Source of the DNA: Motiliproteus sp. MSK22-1
GTDB lineage: Bacteria; Pseudomonadota; Gammaproteobacteria; Pseudomonadales; Balneatricaceae
NCBI RefSeq assembly: GCF_001968815.1
Contig: NZ_MIEQ01000027.1
Span: 186,001 to 250,000, forward strand
Direction of reading: 5' to 3'
DNA: 64,000 nucleotides
Each line of letters begins with the position of its first letter. Within the stretch, counting starts at the first letter, position 1. Shown in pieces: positions 8,374 to 17,269 of the stretch. The notes under the pieces were generated by a model that ran no database searches, had not been told where the DNA came from, and saw nothing but the letters and a program-made list of their open reading frames with translations. Position numbers and translations under genes: made by a program.

Positions 8374-8691
8374 TGAGTAAAAAATAATCGTGAATCTGGC
8401 AGAGAAAAGGGTTTGTTCCAGTTAACCGGTATTTACACCTGGTCGGACTTTGAGTTTACCGGACGCTTAGTCTGCTATCCAAAATGAGAGCGTTTTCAGT
8501 TTTAGCCCAGATATAAGCTCAGTTATTGTAGCAACAGGAATTTGCTACGCGACGAGACTCAAGGATATATCAGTGGACTTCCTTATTATTTAGGGGGCCT
8601 GCGCTTAGCTCAATGTGGTAACAATCGAGAGGCTTGTTTTTTCGAGCCAGAGGATTATCAGTTTTATCGCTGTTTTTACTTGAATAATTGA
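8374..8691 (+). pseudogene. Possible gene remnant, unrecognised, two frames
   Basis: In one frame (8374-8487) the sequence encodes GLFQLTGIYTWSDFEFTG followed by a TGA. In another (8506-8691) it encodes LSYCSNRNLLRDETQGYISG, then YYLGGLRLAQCGNN, REACFFEPEDYQF and a TGA. Both stretches look protein-like (aromatic-rich, Cys-spaced), but neither has a proper start codon or ribosome site. They may be pieces of one decayed exported Cys-containing protein. I do not recognise it. Confidence 0.2.
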
Positions 8692-9038
8692 CATTCACAC
8701 CTGCCGATCATTGGGTAAAGGCAAATCCTTGATGCTTCAATTGAACTTGTATTGAAGCTTTGGTGTCTACCGCTGCTACCGATAATAAAAGAAATTTTCT
8801 ATTGATCTGATTCGTTTGAGTCCCGTTACTGTTTATGTGTCTTTCTATAAGATGATGATATCTAAGAAATAATACCCTTTTTCTTTCCTCTTCTATTTTT
8901 TCTATACATATTCTCTATCAAGGGCAATCAGAATTTCGATTGTGTCTGATAAGAGGCTTGCCGTAGTTTGTGACTGGAGATTCTTTAGTACTGTGAAATA
9001 CCTTTTCAAAAAAATAACAGATTAATCTGAGGTCACAC
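8692..9038 (+). promoter_or_regulatory. AT-rich upstream region of the dppA operon
   Basis: About 350 bases with no gene, becoming strongly AT/pyrimidine-rich near 8870-8930. It must hold the promoter of the abundant binding-protein gene. No -35/-10 pair was clear enough to assign. The 8230-8373 stretch to its left is likewise empty. Confidence 0.35.
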
Positions 9039-10631
9039 ATGATTAAGAAAACACTGGCTGTCTCTCTATTGACCGGGGCCATGGCACTGGCTGGTCAGGC
9101 GCAGGCTGCAAATACGATGGTCTATTGCTCCGAAGGAAGTCCAGAAGGTTTTAACGCCGCTCTGACCACTTCTGGTACGACAATGGATGCATCTTCCCGT
9201 CAGATTTATAACCGACTTTCTCAGTTTAAGATTGGCACCACTGAAGTGGTACCTGGCTTAGCTGAAAGCTGGGATGTATCTGCTGATGGCACTGAATACA
9301 CTTTCCATCTGCGCAAGGGTGTTGACTTCCATACCACTAAATACTTCACTCCGGGTCGACAGTTTACGGCAGATGATGTTTTGTTCACTTTTGACCGTCA
9401 GCGCGATGAAAAACATCCTTATCATGATGTGAATGGTGGTACTTACGAGTATTTTGACGGCATGGATATGGGGAGCCTGATCAAGGATATCGTCAAAATA
9501 GACGATTACACGGTCAAGTTTATTCTAAACCGTCCAGAAGCCCCTTTCATTGCTAACCTCGCTATGGATTTTGCTTCGATCCTTTCCGCTGAATATGCTG
9601 ATCAGCTGGCGACTTCAGGAAAACAAACCGAAATGAACTGGAAGCCTGTTGGTACCGGTCCTTTCGCATTTGTACAGTACAAGAAAGATGCTCTGATTCG
9701 CTATAAGGCGCATGATTCCTACTGGGGCGGTCGTCAGGATATTGATAACCTGGTGTTTGCAATTACTCCAGACGCTTCGGTTCGCTACCAGAAGGTGAAA
9801 GCCGGTGAGTGTCACCTGATGGCATATCCAAATCCAGCAGACCTGGGCATGATGGCTAAAGACAGCAGCATCAATCTGATGAAGCGAGAAGGTCTGAACG
9901 TTGGTTATCTGGGTTACAACACCGTAAAGCCTCCTTTTGACAATCCTAAGGTCCGTAAAGCGCTTAATATGGCAATCAACAAAGATGCCATCATTGACGC
10001 CGTTTTTAATGGTGTTGCGCAAGTTGCCAAAAACCCGCTGCCACCTACCATTTGGTCCTATAACGATAAGGTTGTTGATGACAGCTACAACCCCGAAATG
10101 GCCAAGAAGATGCTGATGGATGCAGGTGTTACCAGTCTTAAAACCAATGTCTGGGCAATGCCAGTACAGCGTCCCTACAACCCTAATGCTCGTCGTATGG
10201 CTGAGTTGATCCAGGCAGACTGGAAAAAAGTAGGTGTTGATGCGGAAATCGTGACTTACGAATGGGGTGAGTATCTGAAGCGTTCCAAGGCGGGTGAGCA
10301 TGACTCAGTATTGCTGGGTTGGACCGGCGACAATGGTGATCCGGATAACTTCTTGCGGGTGCTGCTGGGTTGTCAGGCTGCCAACGGCGGAGCGAACCGT
10401 GCAAACTGGTGTAACAAGGAGTTTGATGATCTGCTGAACAAGGCGCTGGCCACTTCTGATCAGGCAGAGCGAACCAAATTGTACGAACAGGCTCAGCTTG
10501 TATTCAAGCGTGAAGCTCCTTGGGCGACTATCGCGCATTCTCTGGTCTTCAAGCCTGTGCGCAAAGAAGTTTCAGGGTTCAAAATTGATCCTCTTGGCGG
10601 TCACTATTTTGAAGGGGTTACCCTCAAGTAG
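9039..10631 (+). CDS. dppA: Periplasmic dipeptide-binding protein DppA
   Basis: 530 residues, SBP_bac_5 family. A 23-residue signal peptide ends QAQA before ANTMVYCSEGSPEGFN, a start nearly identical to mature E. coli DppA. Other diagnostic segments are IGTTEVVPGLAESW, RPEAPFIANLAMDFASILS, ITPDASVRYQKVK, the GEC and LLGC cysteines, MPVQRPYNPNARRMAE, and WTGDNGDPDNF, whose Asp binds the peptide amino group in DppA. It captures di- and tripeptides (and possibly heme or 5-aminolevulinate, as in E. coli) for the permease encoded next. First gene of the dpp cluster; a hairpin separates it from dppB. Confidence 0.95.
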   Translation: MIKKTLAVSLLTGAMALAGQAQAANTMVYCSEGSPEGFNAALTTSGTTMDASSRQIYNRLSQFKIGTTEVVPGLAESWDVSADGTEYTFHLRKGVDFHTTKYFTPGRQFTADDVLFTFDRQRDEKHPYHDVNGGTYEYFDGMDMGSLIKDIVKIDDYTVKFILNRPEAPFIANLAMDFASILSAEYADQLATSGKQTEMNWKPVGTGPFAFVQYKKDALIRYKAHDSYWGGRQDIDNLVFAITPDASVRYQKVKAGECHLMAYPNPADLGMMAKDSSINLMKREGLNVGYLGYNTVKPPFDNPKVRKALNMAINKDAIIDAVFNGVAQVAKNPLPPTIWSYNDKVVDDSYNPEMAKKMLMDAGVTSLKTNVWAMPVQRPYNPNARRMAELIQADWKKVGVDAEIVTYEWGEYLKRSKAGEHDSVLLGWTGDNGDPDNFLRVLLGCQAANGGANRANWCNKEFDDLLNKALATSDQAERTKLYEQAQLVFKREAPWATIAHSLVFKPVRKEVSGFKIDPLGGHYFEGVTLK

Positions 10632-10649
10632 GGCCTTGCCTGTCTAATT

Positions 10650-10673
10650 ATCCGGCGGTCTAACCCGCCGGAT
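10650..10673 (+). terminator. Stem-loop between dppA and dppB
   Basis: Perfect 9-bp stem ATCCGGCGG / CCGCCGGAT with loop TCTAAC, followed by only a short pyrimidine run (TTCCT). It probably stabilises the dppA message or causes partial termination, which gives more binding protein than permease, a common arrangement in binding-protein operons. Confidence 0.7.
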
Positions 10674-10773
10674 TTCCTATATCCATGGAAGGATTATATG
10701 TCGTAAGGAGCCTTGGGTTGCGGTACGACATTCTGACTACCCCTCCAGCTTCGTGCCCAAAGAGTTTTAGGTT

Positions 10774-11784
10774 ATGTTCAGCTTTCTTATCCATCGATTG
10801 ATGATTCTGATCCCCACCTTTATAGGTGTGACACTCGCTGCGTTTGCGTTTATTCGAGTTATTCCTGGTGACCCCATATTGGTTATGGCAGGTGAACGAG
10901 GAATAACTCCTGAACGGCATGCAGAAATGATGACAGCTTTTGGCTTTGATAAGCCTATTTGGGAGCAGTACTTCAGTTATATCTGGCAGTTGTTGCAAGG
11001 TGATCTCGGTACATCAATTGTTACTAAACAACCTGTTCTTGAAGAATTTGCCGCGCTGTTTCCCGCGACGATTGAGCTATCAATTTGTGCTCTCATTGTT
11101 GCAACAGTAATTGGAATTCCAGCCGGAATTATTGCAGCAGTGAAGCGGGGTTCATTCTTTGATCACAGTTTAATGACGCTTTCACTGACTGGTTTTTCAA
11201 TGCCTATCTTTTGGTGGGCGCTATTGTTGATTGTTTTCTTCTCTGGGTTTCTGGGTTGGACACCGGTGTCCGGGCGTATTTCTGTGATGTTTTACTTTGA
11301 CAGTGTAACCGGCTTTATGCTGATAGACAGTTGGCTGTCAGGAGAAGAGGGTGCGTTTAAATCAGCGCTGAGTCACCTAATTCTTCCCTCTATTGCGTTG
11401 GGCACTATCCCAATGGCGGTGTTTGCACGACAAACACGTTCTGCGATGCTGGAAATTCTTAATGAAGACTTTATCAAGACTGCTCGGGCCAAGGGGCTCA
11501 GTAATTTCAGAGTTATCGTTGTTCACGCATTTCGTAATGCATTGATTCCTGTCATAACCGTCATTGGCCTGTCTGTTGGTGTGTTGCTGGCTGGTGCCAT
11601 CTTGACCGAAACTATTTTCTCCTGGCCTGGCATTGGTAAGTGGATGGTTGATTCTATCTTCCGCAGGGACTATCCAGTGGTGCAGGGAGGTCTGATTTTG
11701 ATTGCCGGTATTGTCATGATTATTAACCTCACGGTTGATCTTTGCTATGGCTTGATTGATCCACGTATCCGCAACAAGAGATAA
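10774..11784 (+). CDS. dppB: Dipeptide ABC transporter permease DppB
   Basis: 336 residues with six predicted membrane helices, the first at residues about 8-30. Typical DppB/OppB features are RVIPGDPI near the N-terminus, the periplasmic loop with WEQYFSYIWQLLQGDLGTSI, and the BPD_transp EAA-loop region FIKTARAKGLSNFRVIVVHAFRNALIPV, which docks with the ATPase. It forms the channel with DppC. It lies 142 bases after dppA with the stem-loop in between, and the dppC start follows directly. Confidence 0.94.
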   Translation: MFSFLIHRLMILIPTFIGVTLAAFAFIRVIPGDPILVMAGERGITPERHAEMMTAFGFDKPIWEQYFSYIWQLLQGDLGTSIVTKQPVLEEFAALFPATIELSICALIVATVIGIPAGIIAAVKRGSFFDHSLMTLSLTGFSMPIFWWALLLIVFFSGFLGWTPVSGRISVMFYFDSVTGFMLIDSWLSGEEGAFKSALSHLILPSIALGTIPMAVFARQTRSAMLEILNEDFIKTARAKGLSNFRVIVVHAFRNALIPVITVIGLSVGVLLAGAILTETIFSWPGIGKWMVDSIFRRDYPVVQGGLILIAGIVMIINLTVDLCYGLIDPRIRNKR

Positions 11785-11788
11785 GGTT

Positions 11789-12700
11789 ATGTCTACTGAA
11801 ACGTTAAATTATAGTCGTGACCGCAGTGCTCTGGCGGTGGTATTGAGTGATTTTTGGCACGAATTCAAACAGAACCATGGGGCTTTGGCCGGGTTGGTCG
11901 TAATGGGGCTGGTTGTTCTGATGGCCGTATTTGCCGATGTCATCGCTCCTCACTCCCCGATTGAACAATATCGAACAGCCATGCTGGTGCCACCGGTTTG
12001 GCAAGACGGTGGAAGCTGGGAATTTATATTGGGAACCGATAGTGTTGGTCGTGACCTGTTGTCGCGGCTTATTCACGGTTCTCGCTACTCATTGTATATT
12101 GGTCTGATTGTTATATTCATATCCTTGACTGTTGGGGTCATGCTGGGGCTGCTGGCTGCCTTCTTTAAAGGTTTTGTTGAAAACCTGATTATGCGGGCAA
12201 TGGATATTATTCTGGCGTTCCCCAGCCTGTTGTTAGCTCTGGCGCTGGTCGCCATATTAGGGCCAAGTCTTGAAAATGCGATGGTAGCTATTGCCGTTGT
12301 CTTGATTCCTCATTTTGTTCGAATTACCCGAGCACAGGCGATTGCCGAGTTGGGTAAAGACTATGTTGCAGCCAGTCAGACCATGGGAGCAGGGGTCGGG
12401 AGGTTGATGTTCATCAACGTGCTGCCAAATTGCATGGCACCTCTGATTGTGCAGGCAACTCTGAGTTTTTCCACTGCGATTCTGGATGCTGCCGCATTAG
12501 GTTTTTTGGGTATGGGGGCGCAGCCGCCAACACCGGAATGGGGCAGTATGCTGGCAGTTGCTCGTGAATTTATTCTTACTGCTTCCTGGTTGGTGACTCT
12601 GCCGGGACTGGCTATCCTGATTACCGTGCTTTCAATTAATTTGATTGGCGATGGTTTACGAGATGCGCTGGATCCAAAAATGAAACGTGGCAAAGCTTAG
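11789..12700 (+). CDS. dppC: Dipeptide ABC transporter permease DppC
   Basis: 303 residues from the ATG at 11789, four bases after the dppB stop with an AAGG just before it; an in-frame codon at 11756 inside dppB is less likely. The N-terminal helix and the OppC_N segment are followed by HPLGTD-like FILGTDSVGRDLLSRLIHGS near residue 77-95, several helices, the EAA loop DYVAASQTMGAGVGRLMFINVLPN and the closing INLIGDGLRDALDPKMK, a DppC/OppC signature. Partner of DppB in the inner membrane. Confidence 0.94.
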   Translation: MSTETLNYSRDRSALAVVLSDFWHEFKQNHGALAGLVVMGLVVLMAVFADVIAPHSPIEQYRTAMLVPPVWQDGGSWEFILGTDSVGRDLLSRLIHGSRYSLYIGLIVIFISLTVGVMLGLLAAFFKGFVENLIMRAMDIILAFPSLLLALALVAILGPSLENAMVAIAVVLIPHFVRITRAQAIAELGKDYVAASQTMGAGVGRLMFINVLPNCMAPLIVQATLSFSTAILDAAALGFLGMGAQPPTPEWGSMLAVAREFILTASWLVTLPGLAILITVLSINLIGDGLRDALDPKMKRGKA

Positions 12701-12714
12701 GAACGGTGATTGAG

Positions 12715-14355
12715 ATGAGCAATGAAACAATTCTAAAAATTGATAATCTTTCCGTTAGCTTGCCAAGCAGGGCTGATCGCGCCTTTGCGGTAGAAGAAGT
12801 TAGTTTTGAACTCTACGCCGGTGAAATCCTCTGTATTGTAGGAGAGTCTGGTTCGGGTAAGTCCATGGCATCCAATGCGGTTATGGGGCTATTGCCTAAG
12901 CCTCATGTTCGTCCGGTAAACGGTCGGATCATGTTTGAGAATCAAGATCTGCTGACCGTTTCTGATGCTGAGATGCAGAAGATTCGTGGTGGTCGTATCG
13001 GGATGATTTTTCAGGAGCCAATGACCGCTCTGAATCCCGTTATGAAGGTAGAAGATCAATTGGATGAAGTTTTCGTCTCTCATGGCAAATACAGTCGTGC
13101 AGAGCGAAAACAGCGCATTATTGAAATGCTTCGTGATGTTGGATTACCAGACCCGGAGATTATTGGTCGAAGCTATCCATTTGCCCTTTCAGGAGGTCAG
13201 CGCCAGCGGGTAATGATTGCTATGGCGTTGGCGTTAGAGCCTTCAGTACTGATAGCTGATGAGCCGACCACTGCTCTGGATGTGACCACTCAGGCGCAGA
13301 TTTTGGGCTTGGTAAAAGATCTGCAGGAAAAACGAGGCATGGGAGTCATTTTTATCACTCATGACTTTGGTGTCGTTGCAGAGATTGCTGATCGGGTTAT
13401 TGTCATGCAGACGGGACGTATTGTTGAGCAGGGGAGTGCAGAACAGGTTCTTAACAGTCCCAAGCACCCTTATACTCAAAAACTGATTGCAGCCGTTCCA
13501 CATCTTGAAGCTGTGCACAAGAGCGCGAAAGAGCCTACCCCGGTCATTTCGGTAAAAAACCTGCAGAAAACCTATGGTGGTAACAGTGGTTTCTTTGGCG
13601 GAAAGGGACGTGTTGTTCATGCCACCAGAGACGTAAATTTTGAAATCTACAAAGGGGAAACATTAGGGTTGGTGGGCGAGTCTGGCTCTGGAAAGTCTAC
13701 GGTTGGCCGTTGCCTGATTCGACTTCATGATGCTGATAGTGGGCAGATATTGTTTGATGGTAAGGATATTAATAGTTTGACGCTCAAGGAAATGATGCCT
13801 GTTCGTCGACATATTCAGATGATCTTCCAAGACCCCTATGCCTCTCTCAACCCGCGTCGAAAAATTGGTGATATTATTGTCGAGGGACCTGTCATTCATG
13901 GTGCTGTTAAGTCTGAGGCAATGAAGAAAGCTGGAGAACTTTTGGAGCTGGTTGGCTTGGATCCTTCGGCATTGAAGCGATACCCTCATGAATTTTCCGG
14001 TGGGCAGCGACAGCGTATTGGCATCGCCAGGGCGTTGGCGATGGACCCAAAACTGCTGATAGCCGATGAGGCGGTATCCGCTCTTGATGTTTCTGTTCAG
14101 GCTCAGGTTCTGGAGTTGCTGGATGAAATCAAGGAGAGACTGCATTTATCAATGCTGTTTGTTACACATGATCTTCGTGTGGCTGCAAAAATCTGTGACC
14201 GAATTGCTGTGATGCGATTAGGGGAAATTGTTGAATACGGAGAGACTTCCAAGGTTTTCAACAACCCTCAGCATCCATATACACGAGCCTTACTGGACGC
14301 CGTACCCGGCAAAGCGTGGGAAGGTCCACAGCTGGAAGAGCCTATTTCTGCTTGA
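12715..14355 (+). CDS. Dipeptide ABC transporter ATPase, DppD-DppF fusion
   Basis: 546 residues from ATG 12715 (a GTG at 12706 is the alternative). Two complete nucleotide-binding domains in one chain. Domain 1 (DppD-like, about 5-265) has Walker A GESGSGKS, signature LSGGQRQR and Walker [12 protein letters not shown]. Domain 2 (DppF-like, about 280-540) has [16 protein letters not shown] and LIADEAVSALD. Each is followed by the HPYT oligopeptide-transporter C-terminal segment. E. coli dpp uses two separate genes; a fusion resembles GsiA/YejF/DdpD-F types. Odd: the residue after the second Walker B Glu is Ala where Pro is usual. Last gene of the dpp cluster. Confidence 0.93.
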   Translation: MSNETILKIDNLSVSLPSRADRAFAVEEVSFELYAGEILCIVGESGSGKSMASNAVMGLLPKPHVRPVNGRIMFENQDLLTVSDAEMQKIRGGRIGMIFQEPMTALNPVMKVEDQLDEVFVSHGKYSRAERKQRIIEMLRDVGLPDPEIIGRSYPFALSGGQRQRVMIAMALALEPSVLIADEPTTALDVTTQAQILGLVKDLQEKRGMGVIFITHDFGVVAEIADRVIVMQTGRIVEQGSAEQVLNSPKHPYTQKLIAAVPHLEAVHKSAKEPTPVISVKNLQKTYGGNSGFFGGKGRVVHATRDVNFEIYKGETLGLVGESGSGKSTVGRCLIRLHDADSGQILFDGKDINSLTLKEMMPVRRHIQMIFQDPYASLNPRRKIGDIIVEGPVIHGAVKSEAMKKAGELLELVGLDPSALKRYPHEFSGGQRQRIGIARALAMDPKLLIADEAVSALDVSVQAQVLELLDEIKERLHLSMLFVTHDLRVAAKICDRIAVMRLGEIVEYGETSKVFNNPQHPYTRALLDAVPGKAWEGPQLEEPISA

Positions 14356-14410
14356 TTCAGGCCAAATGCTTTTTTCAACGTGTGTCACCTGAAAATTGAT
14401 TCATGAGGTT

Positions 14411-14430
14411 GGCCAGGGAAGGCCTTTTTT
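14411..14430 (+). terminator. Candidate terminator of the dpp cluster
   Basis: GGCC-AGGGAA-GGCC followed by six T residues, about 55 bases after the ATPase stop. The stem is short (4 bp), so this is tentative. Confidence 0.4.
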
Positions 14431-14699
14431 ACTCTCTACTTTTTACTACCCGTTCAGAGGGTAGCACTGGGGGGCCTGAGGTGATCGTTTTAAGTAGCAG
14501 GAATTCTTCGCTGAAGGTATGTTCAGGCGTTTCAGAGTAGACCGGCAATTTTTTTCTAGCAGTTTGATATATCTCGTATTTAGCAATCAGAAAAAAGACA
14601 GATTTAATAAAAGAGGACTTTCTATCCTTAGGGTAGTTGCCGTAATCTGTGTGGTAATTTAACAATAATAAGCTTATCAACCATACTCGGATTTCTAAA
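14431..14699. other. Gap between the two peptide-transport clusters
   Basis: No credible gene. A short hairpin CTACCC / GGGTAG with a 7-base loop lies at 14446-14464. The region should hold the promoter of the second importer, but no box is clear. Confidence 0.4.
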
Positions 14700-16256
14700 A
14701 TGACTAGCCTTCGTTGTTTTTTTGCAGTCGTCGTCTTGGTGGTGTCACTCGTTTCGGCTGCTCAGGCTGTTACGCTGAAACTGGCCTATGCTGCAGATCC
14801 CGTATCTCTGGACCCGCACGAACAGCTATCGGGTGGAACTTTACAGTTCTCTCATATGGTTTTTGACCCATTGGTGCGCTGGACAAAGGACCAGCAGATT
14901 GAGCCAAGGTTGGCGGAAAGCTGGCAGAGAATAGATGCTTACACTCTTCGATTTAAACTTCGGCAGGGGGTTCGATTTCACACCGGCAATGAACTGACCT
15001 CTGAGGATGTTCGCTGGACATTGGAGCGCCTGCAACGAAGTGTTGATTTTAAGCCGGTGTTCGCGATGTTTGAAAAGGTCAGAGTGATTGATCAATATAC
15101 ATTTGATCTTATTACTCGTAACCCCTATCCGTTGGCCTTGCAGACGGCGACCTATATTTTTCCAATGGACTCCAGGTTTTATACCGGTGTTGATGAGAAG
15201 GGGCTGCCCAAGGCGCTACTGCGAAAGCATGGCAACACCTTTGCGTCAAAACATCTTTCCGGTACTGGACCCTATCTGGTCAGCCACCGGCAACAGGGGG
15301 TTCGTGTCGAATTTGATCGCTTTGCGGACTATTGGGATCGTCAATCGCAAGGGAATGTCAGCCGAATAATACTGACGCCTATAAAAAGTGATCCGACACG
15401 GGTTGCCGCATTGTTATCGGGGGATGTGGATGTTATTTCGCCTGTTCCTCCAAATGATCATGTCAGAATTCGTAACCACGATCGCCTTGATTTAGTGACT
15501 TTACCGAGTACACGGATTATTACCCTGCAATTGAATCAACAGCGCCGAAAGGAGTTCAGGGACTTGCGGGTCCGTCAGGCCATTGTCAATGCGATCAACA
15601 ATGAGGGGATCGTTAAGAAAATTATGAAAGGTTTTGCCACCGCTGCCGGCCAGCAGAGCCCGAAAAGTTTTGTTGGACACAAGGAAAGCCTGAAGCCGCG
15701 TTACGATTTAAAGCGGGCGCGACAGTTAATGAAGGAAGCAGGCTATGAAAGCGGTTTCTCGGTGACGATGGTTACGCCCAACAATCGTTATGTGAATGAT
15801 GCCAAAATAGCACGCGCGGTGGTGTCGATGTTGGCAAAAATTAATATTCAGGTTGATCTCAGAACTATTCCAAAGGCTCAGTTTTGGGCGGAACTGGATG
15901 CTCGGTCAGCGGATATTATGATGGTCGGTTGGCGTTCTGATACCGAGGATTCGGCTAATTTCAGTGAATTTCTGATTATGTGCCCTAATCCGGAAACAGG
16001 CGCTGGGCAATATAACAGCGGTAGTTACTGCAATCCGGAAGTTGATCGGCTGGTGATGCAAAGCAGTTCTGAAATCGATAAAGATAAGCGACGGTCGCAG
16101 CTCCAGAAAGTTGAGCAGATTCTATATGACGATGCTGCCTTCGTGCCATTGCATTGGCAGAAAATGGCTTGGGGAGTCGATAAAAAGGTTAAGATCGAAC
16201 CGGTGTTAAATGTAATGAATTTGCCCTATCTGGGGGATTTGGTGGTAACTGAGTGA
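14700..16256 (+). CDS. Peptide ABC transporter periplasmic binding protein (second system)
   Basis: 518 residues, SBP_bac_5 family. A 23-residue signal peptide (MTSLRCFFAVVVLVV... AAQA). Family features are DPVSLDPHEQ, VFDPLVRW, PRLAESW, LRQGVRFHTGNELTSEDV, GTGPYLV and the RQAIVNAINNEGI helix. Two cysteines, in LIMCPNP and GSYCNPEVD, sit where DppA-type proteins have a disulfide. Only moderately like the neighbouring DppA, so probably a different peptide range (oligopeptides or another nickel/peptide-class ligand). First gene of a five-gene importer. Confidence 0.92.
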   Translation: MTSLRCFFAVVVLVVSLVSAAQAVTLKLAYAADPVSLDPHEQLSGGTLQFSHMVFDPLVRWTKDQQIEPRLAESWQRIDAYTLRFKLRQGVRFHTGNELTSEDVRWTLERLQRSVDFKPVFAMFEKVRVIDQYTFDLITRNPYPLALQTATYIFPMDSRFYTGVDEKGLPKALLRKHGNTFASKHLSGTGPYLVSHRQQGVRVEFDRFADYWDRQSQGNVSRIILTPIKSDPTRVAALLSGDVDVISPVPPNDHVRIRNHDRLDLVTLPSTRIITLQLNQQRRKEFRDLRVRQAIVNAINNEGIVKKIMKGFATAAGQQSPKSFVGHKESLKPRYDLKRARQLMKEAGYESGFSVTMVTPNNRYVNDAKIARAVVSMLAKINIQVDLRTIPKAQFWAELDARSADIMMVGWRSDTEDSANFSEFLIMCPNPETGAGQYNSGSYCNPEVDRLVMQSSSEIDKDKRRSQLQKVEQILYDDAAFVPLHWQKMAWGVDKKVKIEPVLNVMNLPYLGDLVVTE

Positions 16257-16284
16257 ATACTGATCGTAAAGTGAATACTGGGCT

Positions 16285-17259
16285 ATGGTAGCGTTTTTGA
16301 TACGGCGATTGATACAGGCATTTATCGTTATGTTTGTGGTCAGTCTTATCGGTTTTGCGATACAGAGCAGCCTCGGAGATCCCCTGCGTGAACTGGTGGG
16401 ACAATCTGTCTCTGAACAACAGCGCGAGACACTTCGGGATGAAATGGGATTAAACGATCCTTTCTTTACTCAGTATCTGAGGTTCGGGGAAAAAGTGCTC
16501 AAGGGGGACTTGGGGACTTCTTATTTCTTCAAGCAGCCGGCATTGGAGGTCATTCTTAATAAGTTGCCTGCCACCCTGGAGCTGGTCTTTGGCGCAGTGA
16601 TGATTATATCGATATTTTCCATCCCGCTGGGAGTCTACACCGCAATTCGGCCCTATAACTGGGTGTCCCGATTAGTCATGGGGTTTAGTTTGATTGGTAT
16701 TTCGGTGCCAGTATTTCTTACCGGCATCTTGCTGACCTATTTATTTGCTGTTGAACTCAGCTGGCTTCCTTCTTTTGGCCGTGGGGAAACAGTGGTTTTG
16801 TTCGGAAGTTGGGAGACGGGGTATTTTACTCGTGATGGGTTGCTGCATCTGTTGTTGCCCTGTATCACCCTTGCTTCAATTATGCTGCCGCTGTTTATTC
16901 GCTTGATTCGAGCTGAAATGATGGAGGTGCTATCGCTGGATTACGTGAAATTTGCCAAATCAAAAGGTTTATCGCCATTACGTATTTGGTTGGTACATGG
17001 GCTTAAAAATACCATGCTGCCCATTATCACGGTGGGTGGAATGCAAATAGGTACGATGGTGGCGTATACCATTGTTACAGAAACTATTTTTCAGTGGCCA
17101 GGAATGGGTTTTCTCTTCCTGGAGGCAGTGAATCGGGTCGATACACCGTTGATCGTCGCCTATCTGATTGTGGTTGGAGCTATCTTTGTAATAACCAACA
17201 CACTGGTTGATTTGATCTACGGTCTGGTCAATCCAACTGTCAAGTTAGCAAGGCAATAG
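16285..17259 (+). CDS. Peptide ABC transporter permease, DppB/OppB type (second system)
   Basis: 324 residues, start MVAFLIRRLIQAFIVMFVVS. Six membrane helices, the LGDPLREL segment after helix 1, the VLKGDLGTSYFFKQPALEVI loop and the EAA loop YVKFAKSKGLSPLRIWLVHGLKNTMLPII. It ends with the VDLIYGLVNPTVKL tail found in OppB/DppB. It follows the binding protein after 28 bases and precedes the second permease by ten. Confidence 0.93.
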   Translation: MVAFLIRRLIQAFIVMFVVSLIGFAIQSSLGDPLRELVGQSVSEQQRETLRDEMGLNDPFFTQYLRFGEKVLKGDLGTSYFFKQPALEVILNKLPATLELVFGAVMIISIFSIPLGVYTAIRPYNWVSRLVMGFSLIGISVPVFLTGILLTYLFAVELSWLPSFGRGETVVLFGSWETGYFTRDGLLHLLLPCITLASIMLPLFIRLIRAEMMEVLSLDYVKFAKSKGLSPLRIWLVHGLKNTMLPIITVGGMQIGTMVAYTIVTETIFQWPGMGFLFLEAVNRVDTPLIVAYLIVVGAIFVITNTLVDLIYGLVNPTVKLARQ

Positions 17260-17269
17260 GAGTCGATAG

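Noticed and set aside
9615-10301. 228-codon minus-strand ORF inside dppA
   Set aside because: Antisense shadow of a very well conserved gene.
14429-14680. 83-codon minus-strand ORF between the two peptide-transport clusters
   Set aside because: Overlaps the terminator and promoter region, has no family pattern, and its composition follows the AT-rich gap.
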